Shown: piece by piece, positions 22,766 through 32,048 of the stretch | How the letters are laid out: each line of letters opens with the position of its first letter | Numbering within the stretch: position 1 is the first letter of the stretch | Assembly (NCBI RefSeq): GCF_036898095.1 | Contig: NC_090746.1 | Coordinates: forward strand, 115,316,063 to 115,380,062 | Length of the DNA: 64,000 bases | Direction of reading: 5' to 3' | Source of the DNA: Palaemon carinicauda | Taxonomy: Eukaryota; Arthropoda; Malacostraca; Decapoda; Palaemonidae | The notes under the pieces: generated by a model | Told to the model about the DNA's origin: nothing | The model's database searches: none | What the model saw: the letters and a program-made list of their open reading frames with translations, nothing else | Position numbers and translations under genes: made by a program

Positions 22766-23569
22766 TTTCCCCTACCTTTTATTGGCAAGTAACAAGTGCA
22801 AAAGGAATAAAAATGCGAATACAAATGAGAAAGGAATTACTTGGTATGTTGCTCTGACCGTCCCTCCATCAGGTAAGTAAAGTATGAAAAGATCACCAGA
22901 CCAACAGTCCAGCGTGAGGTATGAAAGAGCAAAAGGACGAATTATAATAATGTGACATCCAATGAACATACAGTATTAAACATGGGATCAGGCTAGCTTT
23001 CAAGCCCTATTTCAGAAAATACTACATGGAGTGAAATCCATCAAATCTTGGATCCTTGGACAGACAGGCCAAATTTTTCAAGACCCTCTCTGATTCAAGA
23101 CTTTTGTACATCAATGACTATGTCTACTTGCTCACACCTCGGGCCATATTACTGTATTCCTCTTGTACTCTTTGAAATGGTGTCTTTAGCATAAACATTA
23201 AATGTCTCAAATACATGCGAGGTAAGGCATTGATAAGTGCTGATCCATAAAAGATGATTGCATCTGCCTTTGATTCTTTGACAGGGATGTTAACTTGCAA
23301 TTCAATAATTTCTACCAGCTGTGATTACTGACTATATGAGCCTTGCCACTGTCGCAGATGTATGATACGACAAACTCATGCTTGAAGAATTCTAGTCACA
23401 CTGCCTATTCTGGCAGAGATGAACAGTCTGGAGGATAACTTTTGTAAAGAAAAGAAACAGTATTTTTCTTGATTAGATGATAGAAATGATATGAACTGAT
23501 CTTTGCCTGGCCATTGATATGTAGCTACCATTTCAGCTAGTTGGGTCTGCAATGTCCTAACTGCTAACT
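22766..23569. other. Unassigned stretch
   Basis: I see no reliable coding signal. It may hold more of the degraded protein fragment that becomes recognisable at 23570. Confidence 0.35.
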
Positions 23570-23841
23570 ACCTCCTTGCATTCACTGGAAGTGCACCCTG
23601 TCTGGTTTCCATGGGAAAATAGAAATCTGCATGGGAGACTTGAAACATGGTTGATAATATTTCTGAAACATTCACAAATCTCAGTCAGCATTCAACAATT
23701 TGTGATTTTGACCTAAAGAGGGTGGAACGGTTCATTGTCCTCAAGTACGACAGATTAAGCACAGCTGTTAGTGTGGATGAAGCAAGACTGATCTCTGCCT
23801 GCAATTCATTGCCACCAACATCTATTATGTATAGCTACTGA
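23570..23841 (+). pseudogene. Fragment of a widespread uncharacterised animal protein family
   Basis: Plus-strand translation, across two stops, gives LAFTGSAPCLVSMGK, KSAWET, NMVDNISETFTNLSQ, LKRVERFIVLKYDRLSTAVS, VDEAR and LPPTS. I recall the pattern HAFTGCDT..F..KGKKSAWE, then ER..V.LYD+TS..SVNE.R...PPT, from uncharacterised, often multi-copy genes of invertebrates and fish. Here the CD of TGCD is changed to SA. Function is unknown, and a PIN/FEN-like nuclease fold is only a guess. The fragment is broken. Confidence 0.4.
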
Positions 23842-24060
23842 CCTTTAATATCCCTGTTGCTAGAAAACAAGTACTGAACATTGCATGATTGGATAGAGAT
23901 AAAGGAAATATTGTCATGTGAACATTAGCTGTTCTTTTAATTTTCTGTAAGGGAGAAGGGATGAAATAGTTACTAAATGGAATATAGAATTAAGATCTAA
24001 GGCCATAAGGTGAGAGCTTTAGAAAAAAAGAAAATTTAGAATGAAAACTAAGTTTTATAG

Positions 24061-24320
24061 AATTGTATTTTTCCTAGCTATACAAACCAGAGTCATTTAT
24101 ATAGGTTTACTACTAATCCTGTTTTCTATAACCAACCTATCAAAATTTGGCTGATTGTGTCATGCTAGTGCTGGGTAAACGCAGTGTATGTGCAATGAGC
24201 AAGCGGGATGTTGCTCACAGCATATCCTCAACATTCACTTGGTCAAAGACTTGTGATATGGTTGAGGCTGGATCTTTGGTAAATGACTTGGGTTTGCATA
24301 GCTAGGAAAAATGACAAATT
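24061..24320. mobile_element. Hairpin element related to DIRS 3' ends
   Basis: The left arm starts AATTGTATTTTTCCTAGCTA. The right arm, read in reverse complement, starts AATTTGTCATTTTTCCTAGC. The arms of about 45 bp enclose about 180 bp. The left arm also resembles the outer edge of the adjacent DIRS-2 end (ATTTTTCCTAACCATACAAA). It may be a solo ITR plus half of an internal complementary region from another DIRS-like copy. It abuts DIRS-2. Confidence 0.55.
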
Positions 24321-24327
24321 CGTTAGG

Positions 24328-24571
24328 TAATTTGTATTTTTCCTAACCATACAAACCTTAGCTATTTACATTGGGTTTACCTTTTAGCGCAGCTGAAATG
24401 ACGAGCCAATAGTTTTAAGGAGGGTTAATTACCCCCGCGCTAGTTAGCGGGGGGTAGGGGAAGGGTAGCTTGCTACCCCTCCCTTACCCCCGCGCTAGTT
24501 AGCGGGGGGTAGGGGAAGGGGAGCTTGCTACCCCTCCCCCCCACACACTGGTGACTTGCTTCACTTCACTT
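24328..24571 (+). repeat. DIRS-2 3' inverted terminal repeat
   Basis: This repeat pairs with 31804-32030. It includes a tandem duplication of about 56 bp (about 24428-24540, each unit with CCGCGCTAGTTAGCGGGG and a GGTAGCTTGCTACC-like palindrome) that is single in the other ITR. Its outer edge (24328-24370) is unique to this end and is mirrored in the internal complementary region. Confidence 0.85.
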
Positions 24572-24616
24572 AGAGGTAGGACTTGACTTGGGGGTCAGGG
24601 ATGGCGGGCACATATG

Positions 24617-24718
24617 TGTAAATAGTTAAGGTTTGTATGGTTAGGAAAAATACAAATTATCTTCGAATTTGTCATTTGTTCCGTAACCGAAATACAAACC
24701 ACGCTATTTACATTGGGT
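24617..24718. repeat. DIRS-2 internal complementary region
   Basis: 24617-24659 is the reverse complement of the outer 3' edge 24328-24370 (42 of 43 bases). 24675-24718 is the reverse complement of the 5' outer edge 32005-32048 (44 of 44). The two lie side by side, as in the circle-junction template of classical DIRS elements. Confidence 0.85.
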
Positions 24719-25192
24719 GACTTACCCCTTAGGAAGGGTGGAAAGTCCCCAGCCTTACTGACTTCGGCTTGCCCGGGGGTTCAATCCCTCAGTGAGCAGC
24801 ACTAGAGAAAAGGAGCCCCTGTACCTCACAAGTTCCTAGCATCGCTAGGAACGAGTGGCCTACATAAGCAGTGTGTGGAGGAGTGTGTGACACGTCCTAT
24901 GAAGTTGACCTTGAGACCTTCAGATAGGAATTCTAGGATAGGACGTTCCCAATACCACCTCGTCAGGGTATGGGAGATGCAACAGTATTAAGCTTAATAC
25001 TAGGAGCACAAAGAAGCATGGGTTACCTGCAGAGGTCGAGGTCAGCTATGCGAGGACCAGGATGCTGCTTCCCCAAGAGAGGGGAGAATGAAGAAAGAAG
25101 TAAGGGTCAGACATACTCTTTCATTCACGCAGACTAAGACCGGGTAACAACGCCCTCAACCTACTGCTACTTATCCAAAAAGGAGCCTGAGG

Positions 25193-26168
25193 TTAGACCA
25201 GCTGTTGTGCAGCCACCACAAGGCCGATAGAAAACGTATCGAGGCTCCTGTGGGTCACGTCTTGCAGGTAGTGGGCTGTGAAGGTCGTCTGACACTTCCA
25301 GACCCCCGCTTGAAGTACCTGCGTCACAGAGAAGTTTCTCTTGAAGGCCAGGGATGTAGCAATACCCCTGACATCGTGTGCCCGAGGGCGACGTGACGGA
25401 GGAGGGTCCGGATTCAAGGCATGGTGGATAACCCTTCGAATCCAAGCTGAGATGGTGTTCCTTAGTCCTGCCTGTGCTCACAAACAAAGCTCACACTTGA
25501 GGACGGACTGCAGCTGTTCTCTTCAAGTAGTGCCTCAGACACCTCACTGGACATAGTAGCAGCTGGTCTGGGTCGCTTGTTACAGAACGGAGACTCGCGA
25601 TCCTGAAAGAGTCGAACCGAGGATCCGGCACTCCAGGATTCTGAGTCTTGGCAACAAACTCAGGGACGAACCTGAACGTTACCTCCCCCCATCCCCTTGA
25701 ATGGGCGATGTCGTACGAGAGACCATGAAGTTCACTAACCCGCTTGGCAGAAGCCAAAGAGAGTAGGAAAGCCATCTTCCAAGACAGGTGGCGATCGGAG
25801 GCCTGGCGTAATGGTTCGAAGAGAGGTCTCTTAAGAGATCTGAGGACTCGAACCACGTTCCAAGGAGGAGGTCTCACTTCCGACTGGGGACAGGTAAGCT
25901 CATACCTACGTATGAGTAAAGAGAGTTCTAGCGATGAAGAAATATCCATGCCCTTCAGCCTGAAGGCCAAGCTTAAGGCTGAGCGATAGCCTTTCACTGC
26001 CGAGACAGAAAGGCGGCGCATTTCTTCCCGCAGATAAACGAGGAAGTCCGCTATTGCTGGAATAGTGGCATCGAGTGGAGAGATACCCCTCCCACGACAC
26101 CAACCACAAAAGACTACCCACTTTGCTTGGTAGACTCCCTCAGAGGACCTTCGCAGGTGCCGAGACAT
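25193..26168 (-). pseudogene. DIRS-2 tyrosine recombinase
   Basis: The product would catalyse integration of a circular DNA intermediate. A core-binding part starts MSRHLRRSSEGVYQAKW and contains IADFLVYLRE. Box I is LASAKRVSELHGLS (Arg). After a frame change near 25420 come HDVRGIATSLAF (H-x-x-R) and TTFTAHYLQD (H and Tyr). All catalytic residues are therefore present in the DNA. The ATG at 26168 is preceded directly by TGA. In DIRS-1 the same place reads AARMSRYLRR, so the TGA most likely replaced an Arg codon (CGA). The frameshift separates box I from the rest. Confidence 0.85.
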
Positions 26169-26960
26169 TCACTCCGCAACTTGTTGCGAAAAGCCTCTTT
26201 CCGCGAGGAGACGCTGGATAGTCGAAGCTAGGCCACGGCCTTGTGAGGGACGCCGGAGGGGGGGTTGTCTGAGAAGCTCTTGTCGTGGAGGAAGTTCCCT
26301 CGGGAGCTCCGTAAGGAGCTGCAGAAGGTCCGGGAACCATTCCGTGTGATGCCATAGCGGAGCTACCAGAGTCATCGAACAGTTGACCGATAGTCTGGTC
26401 CTGTTGAGCACCCTTCTCATCAGACAGAACGGTGGGAAGGCGTACACGTCGATGTTGTCCCACCGTTGCTGGAAAGCATCTTGCCAGAGTGCCTTGGGGT
26501 CCGGGACTGGGGAGCAGTACAGGGGCAGCTTGAAGTTCAACGCTGTCGCGAACAAGTCCACAGTCGGGGAACCCCACAAAGTCAGGACTTTGTTGGCTAT
26601 CTGAGGATCCAAAGACCATTCGGTACTCACTATCTGTGAGGCCCTGCTCAGACTGTCGGCGAGCACATTCTTCTTGCCAGGAATGAAGCGAGCTGATAGT
26701 ATTATCGAGTGGATTTCGGTCCACCTCAGTCTCTGTACTGCAAGATGGGATAGCTGCTGTGAAAAAGTGCCTCCCTGCTTGTTGATATAAGCTACTACCA
26801 TGGTGTTGTCGCTCATCACCACCACGGAGTGACCCGCCAGGGACCGTTGGAACTGCTGAAGAGCCAGAAAGACAGCCTTCAATTCTAGCAGGTTGATGTG
26901 TAGGCACTTTTCTGATTCTGACCAAAGGCCTGAGGCCCTCTGGTTAAGAACGTGTGCCCC
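26169..26960 (-). pseudogene. DIRS-2 RNase H and DIRS linker
   Basis: The frame covers CLHINLLELKAVFLALQQF (E), VVMSDNTMVVAYINKQGG (D) and ARFIPGKKNVLADSLSR, the core of an RNase H. The DIRS linker follows (DLFATALNFKLPLYCSPVPD, DAFQQRWDNIDVYAFPPF, MTLVAPLWHHTEWFPDL). The first RNase H aspartate (LFSDASKEGWG) lies in the RT frame, so one indel near 26960 splits the domain. It joins the recombinase frame without a shift, apart from the TGA at 26169-26171. Confidence 0.8.
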
Positions 26961-29776
26961 CACCCTTCTTTTGACGCGTCCGAAAACAGAGTCAATTCCA
27001 TGAGGAGGACGAGAAGACTCACTCCCTTCCGCAGGTTCTCGTCGACCAGCCACCACCGCAAGTCCGTCCGTTCCAAAGACCCCATCGGGATCAGAATGTC
27101 CGGAGAATCGGATCCTTGATTCCACCGGGACTTGAGCCGCCACTGTAGGGATCTCATCCTGAGGCGGCTGTTTGGAACCAAACGGGCCAGGGAGGATAGG
27201 TGACCTAAGAGACGCAACCACGATTGGGCGAGGAGCTCTTCTTGCCTGAGGAAGGCTTCCGCCACCCTCCTCAGCCTTGCTATCCGGTCGTCTGATGGAA
27301 AGGCTTTGTGGAGATTGGTGTCTATTAGCTTGCCTAGATAAACCAGTCGTTGGGACGGCTGCAGAGAGGACTTCTCGAGGTTTACCACGATCCCTAGATC
27401 CTGGCAAAGATCCAGAAGCCTGTCTCGGTGCCGAAGAAGGGTCGACTCCGAGTCTGCCAGGATCAGCCAATCGTCCAGATAACGAAGGAGACGAATGCCG
27501 TTCCTGTGCGCCCAAGATGAAATCAGGGTGAACACACTGGTGAACACCTGAGGAGCTGTGGAGAGACCGAAACACAGCACCTTGAACTGGTAGATCTTGT
27601 TGTCTAGGCAGAATCTCAGGTACTTCCTGGAAGACAGCTGGATTGGGATCTGGAAGTACGCGTCCTTTAGATCCAGTGTGCACATGAAGTCTTGTGGTCT
27701 CACCGCAAGTCTGACCGTGTCTGCTGTCTCCATGCTGAACCGGGTTTGCTTGACAAACCCGTTCAGAGCTGAGAGGTCGATGACAGGTCTCCAGCCTCCA
27801 GACGCCTTCTTTACAAGAAAGAGTCGACTGAAGAAGCCTGGGGAGCCGTCGACGACCTCCTGGAGAGCACCCTTCTCGAGCATGGTCTCAACTTCGGCCC
27901 GAAGGGCCAGCCCCTTTGCCGACCCCGTGGCATAGGAACTCAACGACACTGGATTCGCTGTTAGGGGAGGTTGAGATGTTGTGAACGGGACGTGATAGCC
28001 TTGGCCGATCACTGAGACCGTCCAAGCATTGGCCCCGTGTTGCTGCCACCTGCGGACGCAACGCTGAAGGCATCCCCCCACAGGTGGACACGCAGGGGAA
28101 CCGCCACCCCTAGGAGTCTTGCCTCCCCTGGAGGACTTACCGCCCCTCTTGACCTTGGCTGGAAAGGGCTGGGGCTTAGACACCAGCTTCTTAACTGCCG
28201 GTGCCTGCTTCGGAGCCTTACGAGGCTGCTGCTGCTGTTGCGGCGGAGCTGGAGGCTTATAGGGCCGAGCTGTAAGGGCCCTATGGAGGAGGGAGTCCGT
28301 GCTGGATTTCCTCCACCTCTCAGCCATTCGCTCCTTGTCCTGAGGCTCAAACAGGTTCTCCCCCAGAAGGGAAGCATGTCTGAGCCTGCACACATCCATG
28401 GCGGGGACCTTCGGATGGAATCTCTCGGTCACAGCATCGCGCCGCTTCAACACCGAGTTGGCCCACAGGGTGGTAACCTGGTGCGCCAAAAACTCGATGG
28501 AGCGGGAGCCCGAGAGTAAGAAGGTCTCCAGTGCCTTCCTATTGGTCTCCTTGGACAAGTCCTCAGAGCGCAATAGGATGCCCAGAGTTCCTAGCCAAAA
28601 GTCCAGCCACGAAGTGACCTGCATGGCACACTTCGCGACTTTTTCATGGTTAAGGATCTCTGCCACCGAGAACGACACCTGCTGGGCAGAGAGCTTCTCA
28701 AGGGGAACTCCCTTCGCCAGCTCCTCCACGGAGTGATGGAGATGAAGAGCGAGGCTGGACTCGCCCAAGATCTCGAAATACCTCCTCTGCTTAAGACGAG
28801 GAGGAGGGATGAGCTTGTTCCCGGCAGAGGAATGACTGGAGGAGGCAAGAATCGCGAGCTGAGCGTTGGCCCTAGCTCTGGCACTCTTCAGACCCCGAGA
28901 CCAGGGCAGAGCCGCACTGGACTCAGGGGCCTTCCGAACGTCAAACACTTCGTCCAAGATAGTGTTGCCTTCATGGGGGGCCATCACAGGGTCCATAAGC
29001 CCGTTAAGTTGCCTTATCAGGCTCAGGACCTGCCAGAAGGCATGTTCGGATTCCTGCGGATCTCCTCCTTGCGGGCAGGCAGCCAAGTCTCCTGTCCCCG
29101 GAATCTCTTCCTGGGGGGAAGTGTGGACGTTCCCCCGGGGCGCCGCGGGTTCCTGGCGAATCCTCGAAGATGATTTTGCGACGGTCTTTGAGTCCTTGGA
29201 TTCCCTCCTGGGAGGGATACAGGATCCCAACAAAGAGGTTCGAGGAGCCCCTTCCTCACGAGACGACTCTCCTCCATGAAGCAAAGTCTCCCCCCTTGGT
29301 GCCGAGGGGAAGACTACCGCTTCACTGGACTCACCCGAGGATGGAAAAGCTTCGTCCACGGGAGAAGGAGAAAAGTTCGAGCAGAAGAAGGGGGCTTCGC
29401 GACAGACCTCTTGGGAACCAACTTCGCCCTGGGGGAAGTCACCACGAAGTCCACTCCTCTCTTTCTCTTCAGCGTAGGAGAGGCAGCCGTTGGTTTGTTG
29501 CCCTGATCGGTGAGTGCTGGTTTCATTACCCTCACTAACGCCCGCATCAGAGGACCAAACCAAGTCTGTTGCTCCACGGACACAGAGTCCGAAATCCTCG
29601 CTGGAGGGAAAGGGATCGGGCGATCCTTTGGAGTGGACACCACAGTACTTGCCTGAAAAGAAGGGGGGGAAGAATGATGCACTAACCTCTCCGCAGTGTC
29701 TTCCCTGTCGTGCACTATAGTCCTGCGTTTGGATGGTGGCGATCCCGAGCCTGTCTAGGAACACGCGTTCCTGCTG
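26885..29776 (-). CDS. DIRS-2 Gag C-terminal domain and RT, one long frame
   Basis: This is an open stretch of about 960 codons that follows an in-frame TAG at 29777-29779. Its upstream neighbour is in the same frame, so one nonsense codon separates them. The first 450 residues are Gag-like (SAQQVSFSVAEIL, TSWLDFWLGTLGILL, ANSVLKRRDAVTERF), with a QQQQQPRKAPKQAP tract. The RT follows: GFFSRLFLVKKASGGWRPV, IDLSALNGFV, TLDLKDAYFQIPI, LCFGLSTAPQVFTSVFTLIS and RYLDDWLILA (YLDD at 27482-27471). It ends inside RNase H because of an indel. The RT itself looks intact. Confidence 0.82.
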   Translation of the reverse strand, partial: QQERVFLDRLGIATIQTQDYSARQGRHCGEVSASFFPPFFSGKYCGVHSKGSPDPFPSSEDFGLCVRGATDLVWSSDAGVSEGNETSTHRSGQQTNGCLSYAEEKERSGLRGDFPQGEVGSQEVCREAPFFCSNFSPSPVDEAFPSSGESSEAVVFPSAPRGETLLHGGESSREEGAPRTSLLGSCIPPRRESKDSKTVAKSSSRIRQEPAAPRGNVHTSPQEEIPGTGDLAACPQGGDPQESEHAFWQVLSLIRQLNGLMDPVMAPHEGNTILDEVFDVRKAPESSAALPWSRGLKSARARANAQLAILASSSHSSAGNKLIPPPRLKQRRYFEILGESSLALHLHHSVEELAKGVPLEKLSAQQVSFSVAEILNHEKVAKCAMQVTSWLDFWLGTLGILLRSEDLSKETNRKALETFLLSGSRSIEFLAHQVTTLWANSVLKRRDAVTERFHPKVPAMDVCRLRHASLLGENLFEPQDKERMAERWRKSSTDSLLHRALTARPYKPPAPPQQQQQPRKAPKQAPAVKKLVSKPQPFPAKVKRGGKSSRGGKTPRGGGSPACPPVGGCLQRCVRRWQQHGANAWTVSVIGQGYHVPFTTSQPPLTANPVSLSSYATGSAKGLALRAEVETMLEKGALQEVVDGSPGFFSRLFLVKKASGGWRPVIDLSALNGFVKQTRFSMETADTVRLAVRPQDFMCTLDLKDAYFQIPIQLSSRKYLRFCLDNKIYQFKVLCFGLSTAPQVFTSVFTLISSWAHRNGIRLLRYLDDWLILADSESTLLRHRDRLLDLCQDLGIVVNLEKSSLQPSQRLVYLGKLIDTNLHKAFPSDDRIARLRRVAEAFLRQEELLAQSWLRLLGHLSSLARLVPNSRLRMRSLQWRLKSRWNQGSDSPDILIPMGSLERTDLRWWLVDENLRKGVSLLVLLMELTLFSDASKEGWGHTFLTRGPQAFGQNQKSAYTSTC

Positions 29777-30743
29777 CTACCACTGGCTGCGAAATTCGCC
29801 GCGAACGATGGTCGCGAGGGTGTACAGGTGAACGAGCGCGTGACCAAGTCGGCGAACGAATGCGTTGGCGCGATGGCGAGGGAACGCGTTGCCGCGTGGG
29901 CGAGGAAGGTCGCAGGCGACGTAAATCAGCAGGCGATCGGTGGTGAGCTGGAGAACGCCGACGCGCAGGTGAGCGATGGCGCGTTGTCGCATGGTGACAC
30001 GTTGGCGAGCGATAGCACGCAGGAAGCGCAGGTGAATGATCGCCGTAGGAGAGCGCTGACGAACAGGCGATACTAGGATCGCCTGTGAACGCTGGCGAGC
30101 AAGGGGGCGACGCGTGAGATCCTGTGAAGGAACAGGTGGCGTGGCATGTTCACGAACAGGAAGATCGTAGGCGCGTGGGCGAACATGTGCTTTAGAAACA
30201 CGCGCTGGAGAACGCGGACGATGTTGAGTAGACAAGATGAGGATCGCGAGAGAGCTCAGGAGACTGATGGCGCGCAGGGTGTCCAACAGTAACTGCAGGA
30301 TGGTCAGAGACCACAGGAGAGCGCTGGCGAGCAGGAGGGCGATGATCCTCAAAAGAGCGCTGACGAGCAGGAGAGCGCCTGTGCGCTAACACTGCAGAAG
30401 GGCGAGCAAAAGAATACTGGCGCGCTAAGCGCTCTTCAGGAACCATAGGATGTAGGATGTCCTCAGGAGAGCGCTGACGAGGAGGGCGAACATCAGGAGA
30501 GCGCCGGCGAACAGGTGAGCGCTGACGAGCAGGACAGCATTGACGAGCAGGACAGCATTGACGAGCAGGAGCGCGCTGACGAGTAGGAGAGCGCTGACGA
30601 GCAGGAGAGCGCCTGTGCGCTAACACTGCACGTGAAAGGGAAGAATCCCTTTGCCCCGAAGGGACCGTTGCCCGTCGGGTGACGAGTTCCCCAGAAGGTG
30701 AAGTTCTGGCAGGAGTTGGAGAATGGTCTGCAAAGAGGTCCAA
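29777..30743 (-). pseudogene. DIRS-2 Gag middle, arginine/serine repeat region
   Basis: Two overlapping frames (30192-30743 and 29777-30352) cover this region. The first reads a tandem hexapeptide close to ARQRSP, repeated many times with variants ARQCCP and VRRRSP. DIRS-1 has an RS-rich tract at the same place. Such tracts bind RNA in other Gag proteins, but here that is inference. The region is internally repetitive and frameshifted. Confidence 0.6.
30493..30636. repeat. 18-bp coding minisatellite in DIRS-2 gag
   Basis: The unit is close to GCGCTGACGAGCAGGAGA (18 bp), with at least five near-perfect copies at about 30515-30620 and degenerate ones around. Because 18 is a multiple of three, the reading frame is kept. 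A block of about 40 bp at 30350-30400 recurs at 30590-30636. Confidence 0.8.
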
Positions 30744-30947
30744 AGGAGCAGGAGCTGTAGGCTGAGTACGACGGGAGAGTCCCCTTCGGAGGAAGAAGAT
30801 CCAAAAAGGCGCCTCTTAACCCCCTTATAAGGGGAAGGGAGGCCCTTGCGACGCAGCGGACGGTGAGCCTTACGGCGAAGGCGGCCACGGGGAAGATCAT
30901 CAGGACCATCAGTCCTCCGAAGGGGAGTCTCAGTCAAGGCACTTCCC

Positions 30948-31673
30948 TTAAGAGGGAAGCTGAACAGCAGAGGAGCCCGTAGGACTCGCTTCCCCCTTCG
31001 AAGGATGTACGGAAGGGGGAGGAGAGCCTTCAGCACCATCATCCTCAACTGCACCTGCAGAGGATTGCCCCACCCCGTCGGAGGCCTCTGCCACCACGAT
31101 GTCGACGATAGACAGAGGGTCTACCTCTGCTACCGCCGGCGACTGCTTAGCGGCGGCCCCCAACGAGACAAGGTCAATCAAGGCGACCCTGGAGGGCAAG
31201 CCCTTAAGCCCCAGGGAAGCGCAAATCTGTAAGAGATCATCATTAGACAATGAATTATCAATAACCTCCCCCGGAGGAGGAGGGGGAACCGCCCCGCTTT
31301 GGGAGGCGACGCCCTCTCCCCCCACCCAAGGTCGGGAAACAGAACTAGGGCCTGCGCTACCACTCGGCCGACTCTCCTTAGGAGCCGGACGAGGGGGAGC
31401 TTCGGAGGAGGTTTGAGCGGCGAAAGAAGAGTCCCGAGAACCCTCCTCCTTCAAGACAACCCCCGAAGGAGAACGGTCTCTCTTGGACTTCTTCTTACGC
31501 CGGCGGCCAAACCTCTCCCACTGGGAGGCAGACCACTCCCTACACTCACTACACATGTTTTCCTGGTCACACCGTCGGCCCCGACACTGAGGGCAAAGGG
31601 TGTGAGGATCCGTATCCAAGGCCAACATAAAGGTCCCACAAGGGCGGCCGGCAACACCAGGGCACGTACGCAT
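30948..31673 (-). pseudogene. DIRS-2 Gag-like ORF, N-terminal part (241 aa)
   Basis: The ATG at 31673 starts MRTCPGVAGRPCG, then TDPHTLCPQCRGRRC and MCSECREWSASQWERFG, followed by a basic patch RRRKKKSKRDR. The Cys spacing matches the DIRS-1 protein and suggests a zinc-binding domain. The remainder is acidic and rich in Ser/Pro. The frame closes at 30948, while homology to a longer Gag continues in other frames. This could be the natural end of a first ORF or a frameshift. Confidence 0.65.
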
Positions 31674-31803
31674 AGTAAAGATAATAATAATCGGTAGTCA
31701 ACTTCAAATACACACACAAGCTGTAGTAAAGAAAAAGCAGAAAAAAGATTAAAGGCTGTCAAAGAGGACGATGGACAGACACGTCTGTTCATCGCCGAGC
31801 CAA

Positions 31804-31826
31804 AAGTGAAGTGAAGCAAGTCACCG

Positions 31827-31891
<65 letters not shown>

Positions 31892-32048
31892 GAGGGGGGG
31901 GGGTAGCAAGCTACCCTTCCCCTACCCCCCGCTAACTAGCGCGGGGGGGTAATTAACCCTCGTTAAAACTATTGGCTCGTCATTTCAGCTGCGCTAAAAA
32001 GTAAACCCAATGTAAATAGCGTGGTTTGTATTTCGGTTACGGAACAAA
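31804..32048 (-). repeat. DIRS-2 5' inverted terminal repeat with (GT)n
   Basis: This repeat pairs with 24328-24571, and the outer 44 bp pair with the internal complementary region. A (GT)n tract of about 60 bp (about 31829-31889) sits inside it. The other ITR has only CACACAC at that point. Confidence 0.85.
31829..31889. repeat. (GT)n microsatellite
   Basis: About 29 GT units, inside the 5' ITR of DIRS-2 and followed by a G run. Confidence 0.95.

Larger units (their letters stand above)
24328..32048 (-). mobile_element. DIRS-like retroelement DIRS-2, near full length
   Basis: On the minus strand the order is 5' ITR (31804-32048), leader, Gag-like ORF, Gag/RT, RNase H, linker, tyrosine recombinase, 3' untranslated region, internal complementary region and 3' ITR. 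It is the best preserved of the three DIRS-like copies, with a 960-codon open stretch. It still carries frameshifts (about 26960 and 25420, and several in gag) and a TGA in the recombinase. The ends are set by matches to the internal complementary region. A shared GACAAATT makes the left boundary uncertain by about 15 bp. Confidence 0.9.

Noticed and set aside
24420..24545. G-rich tract considered as a G-quadruplex regulatory site
   Set aside because: The G runs are interrupted by self-complementary C runs that would form hairpins, and the tract is simply a duplicated ITR segment.
29700..30100. Small + strand open frames rich in Arg/Glu
   Set aside because: They are complements of the repetitive arginine/serine Gag region of DIRS-2 on the minus strand.
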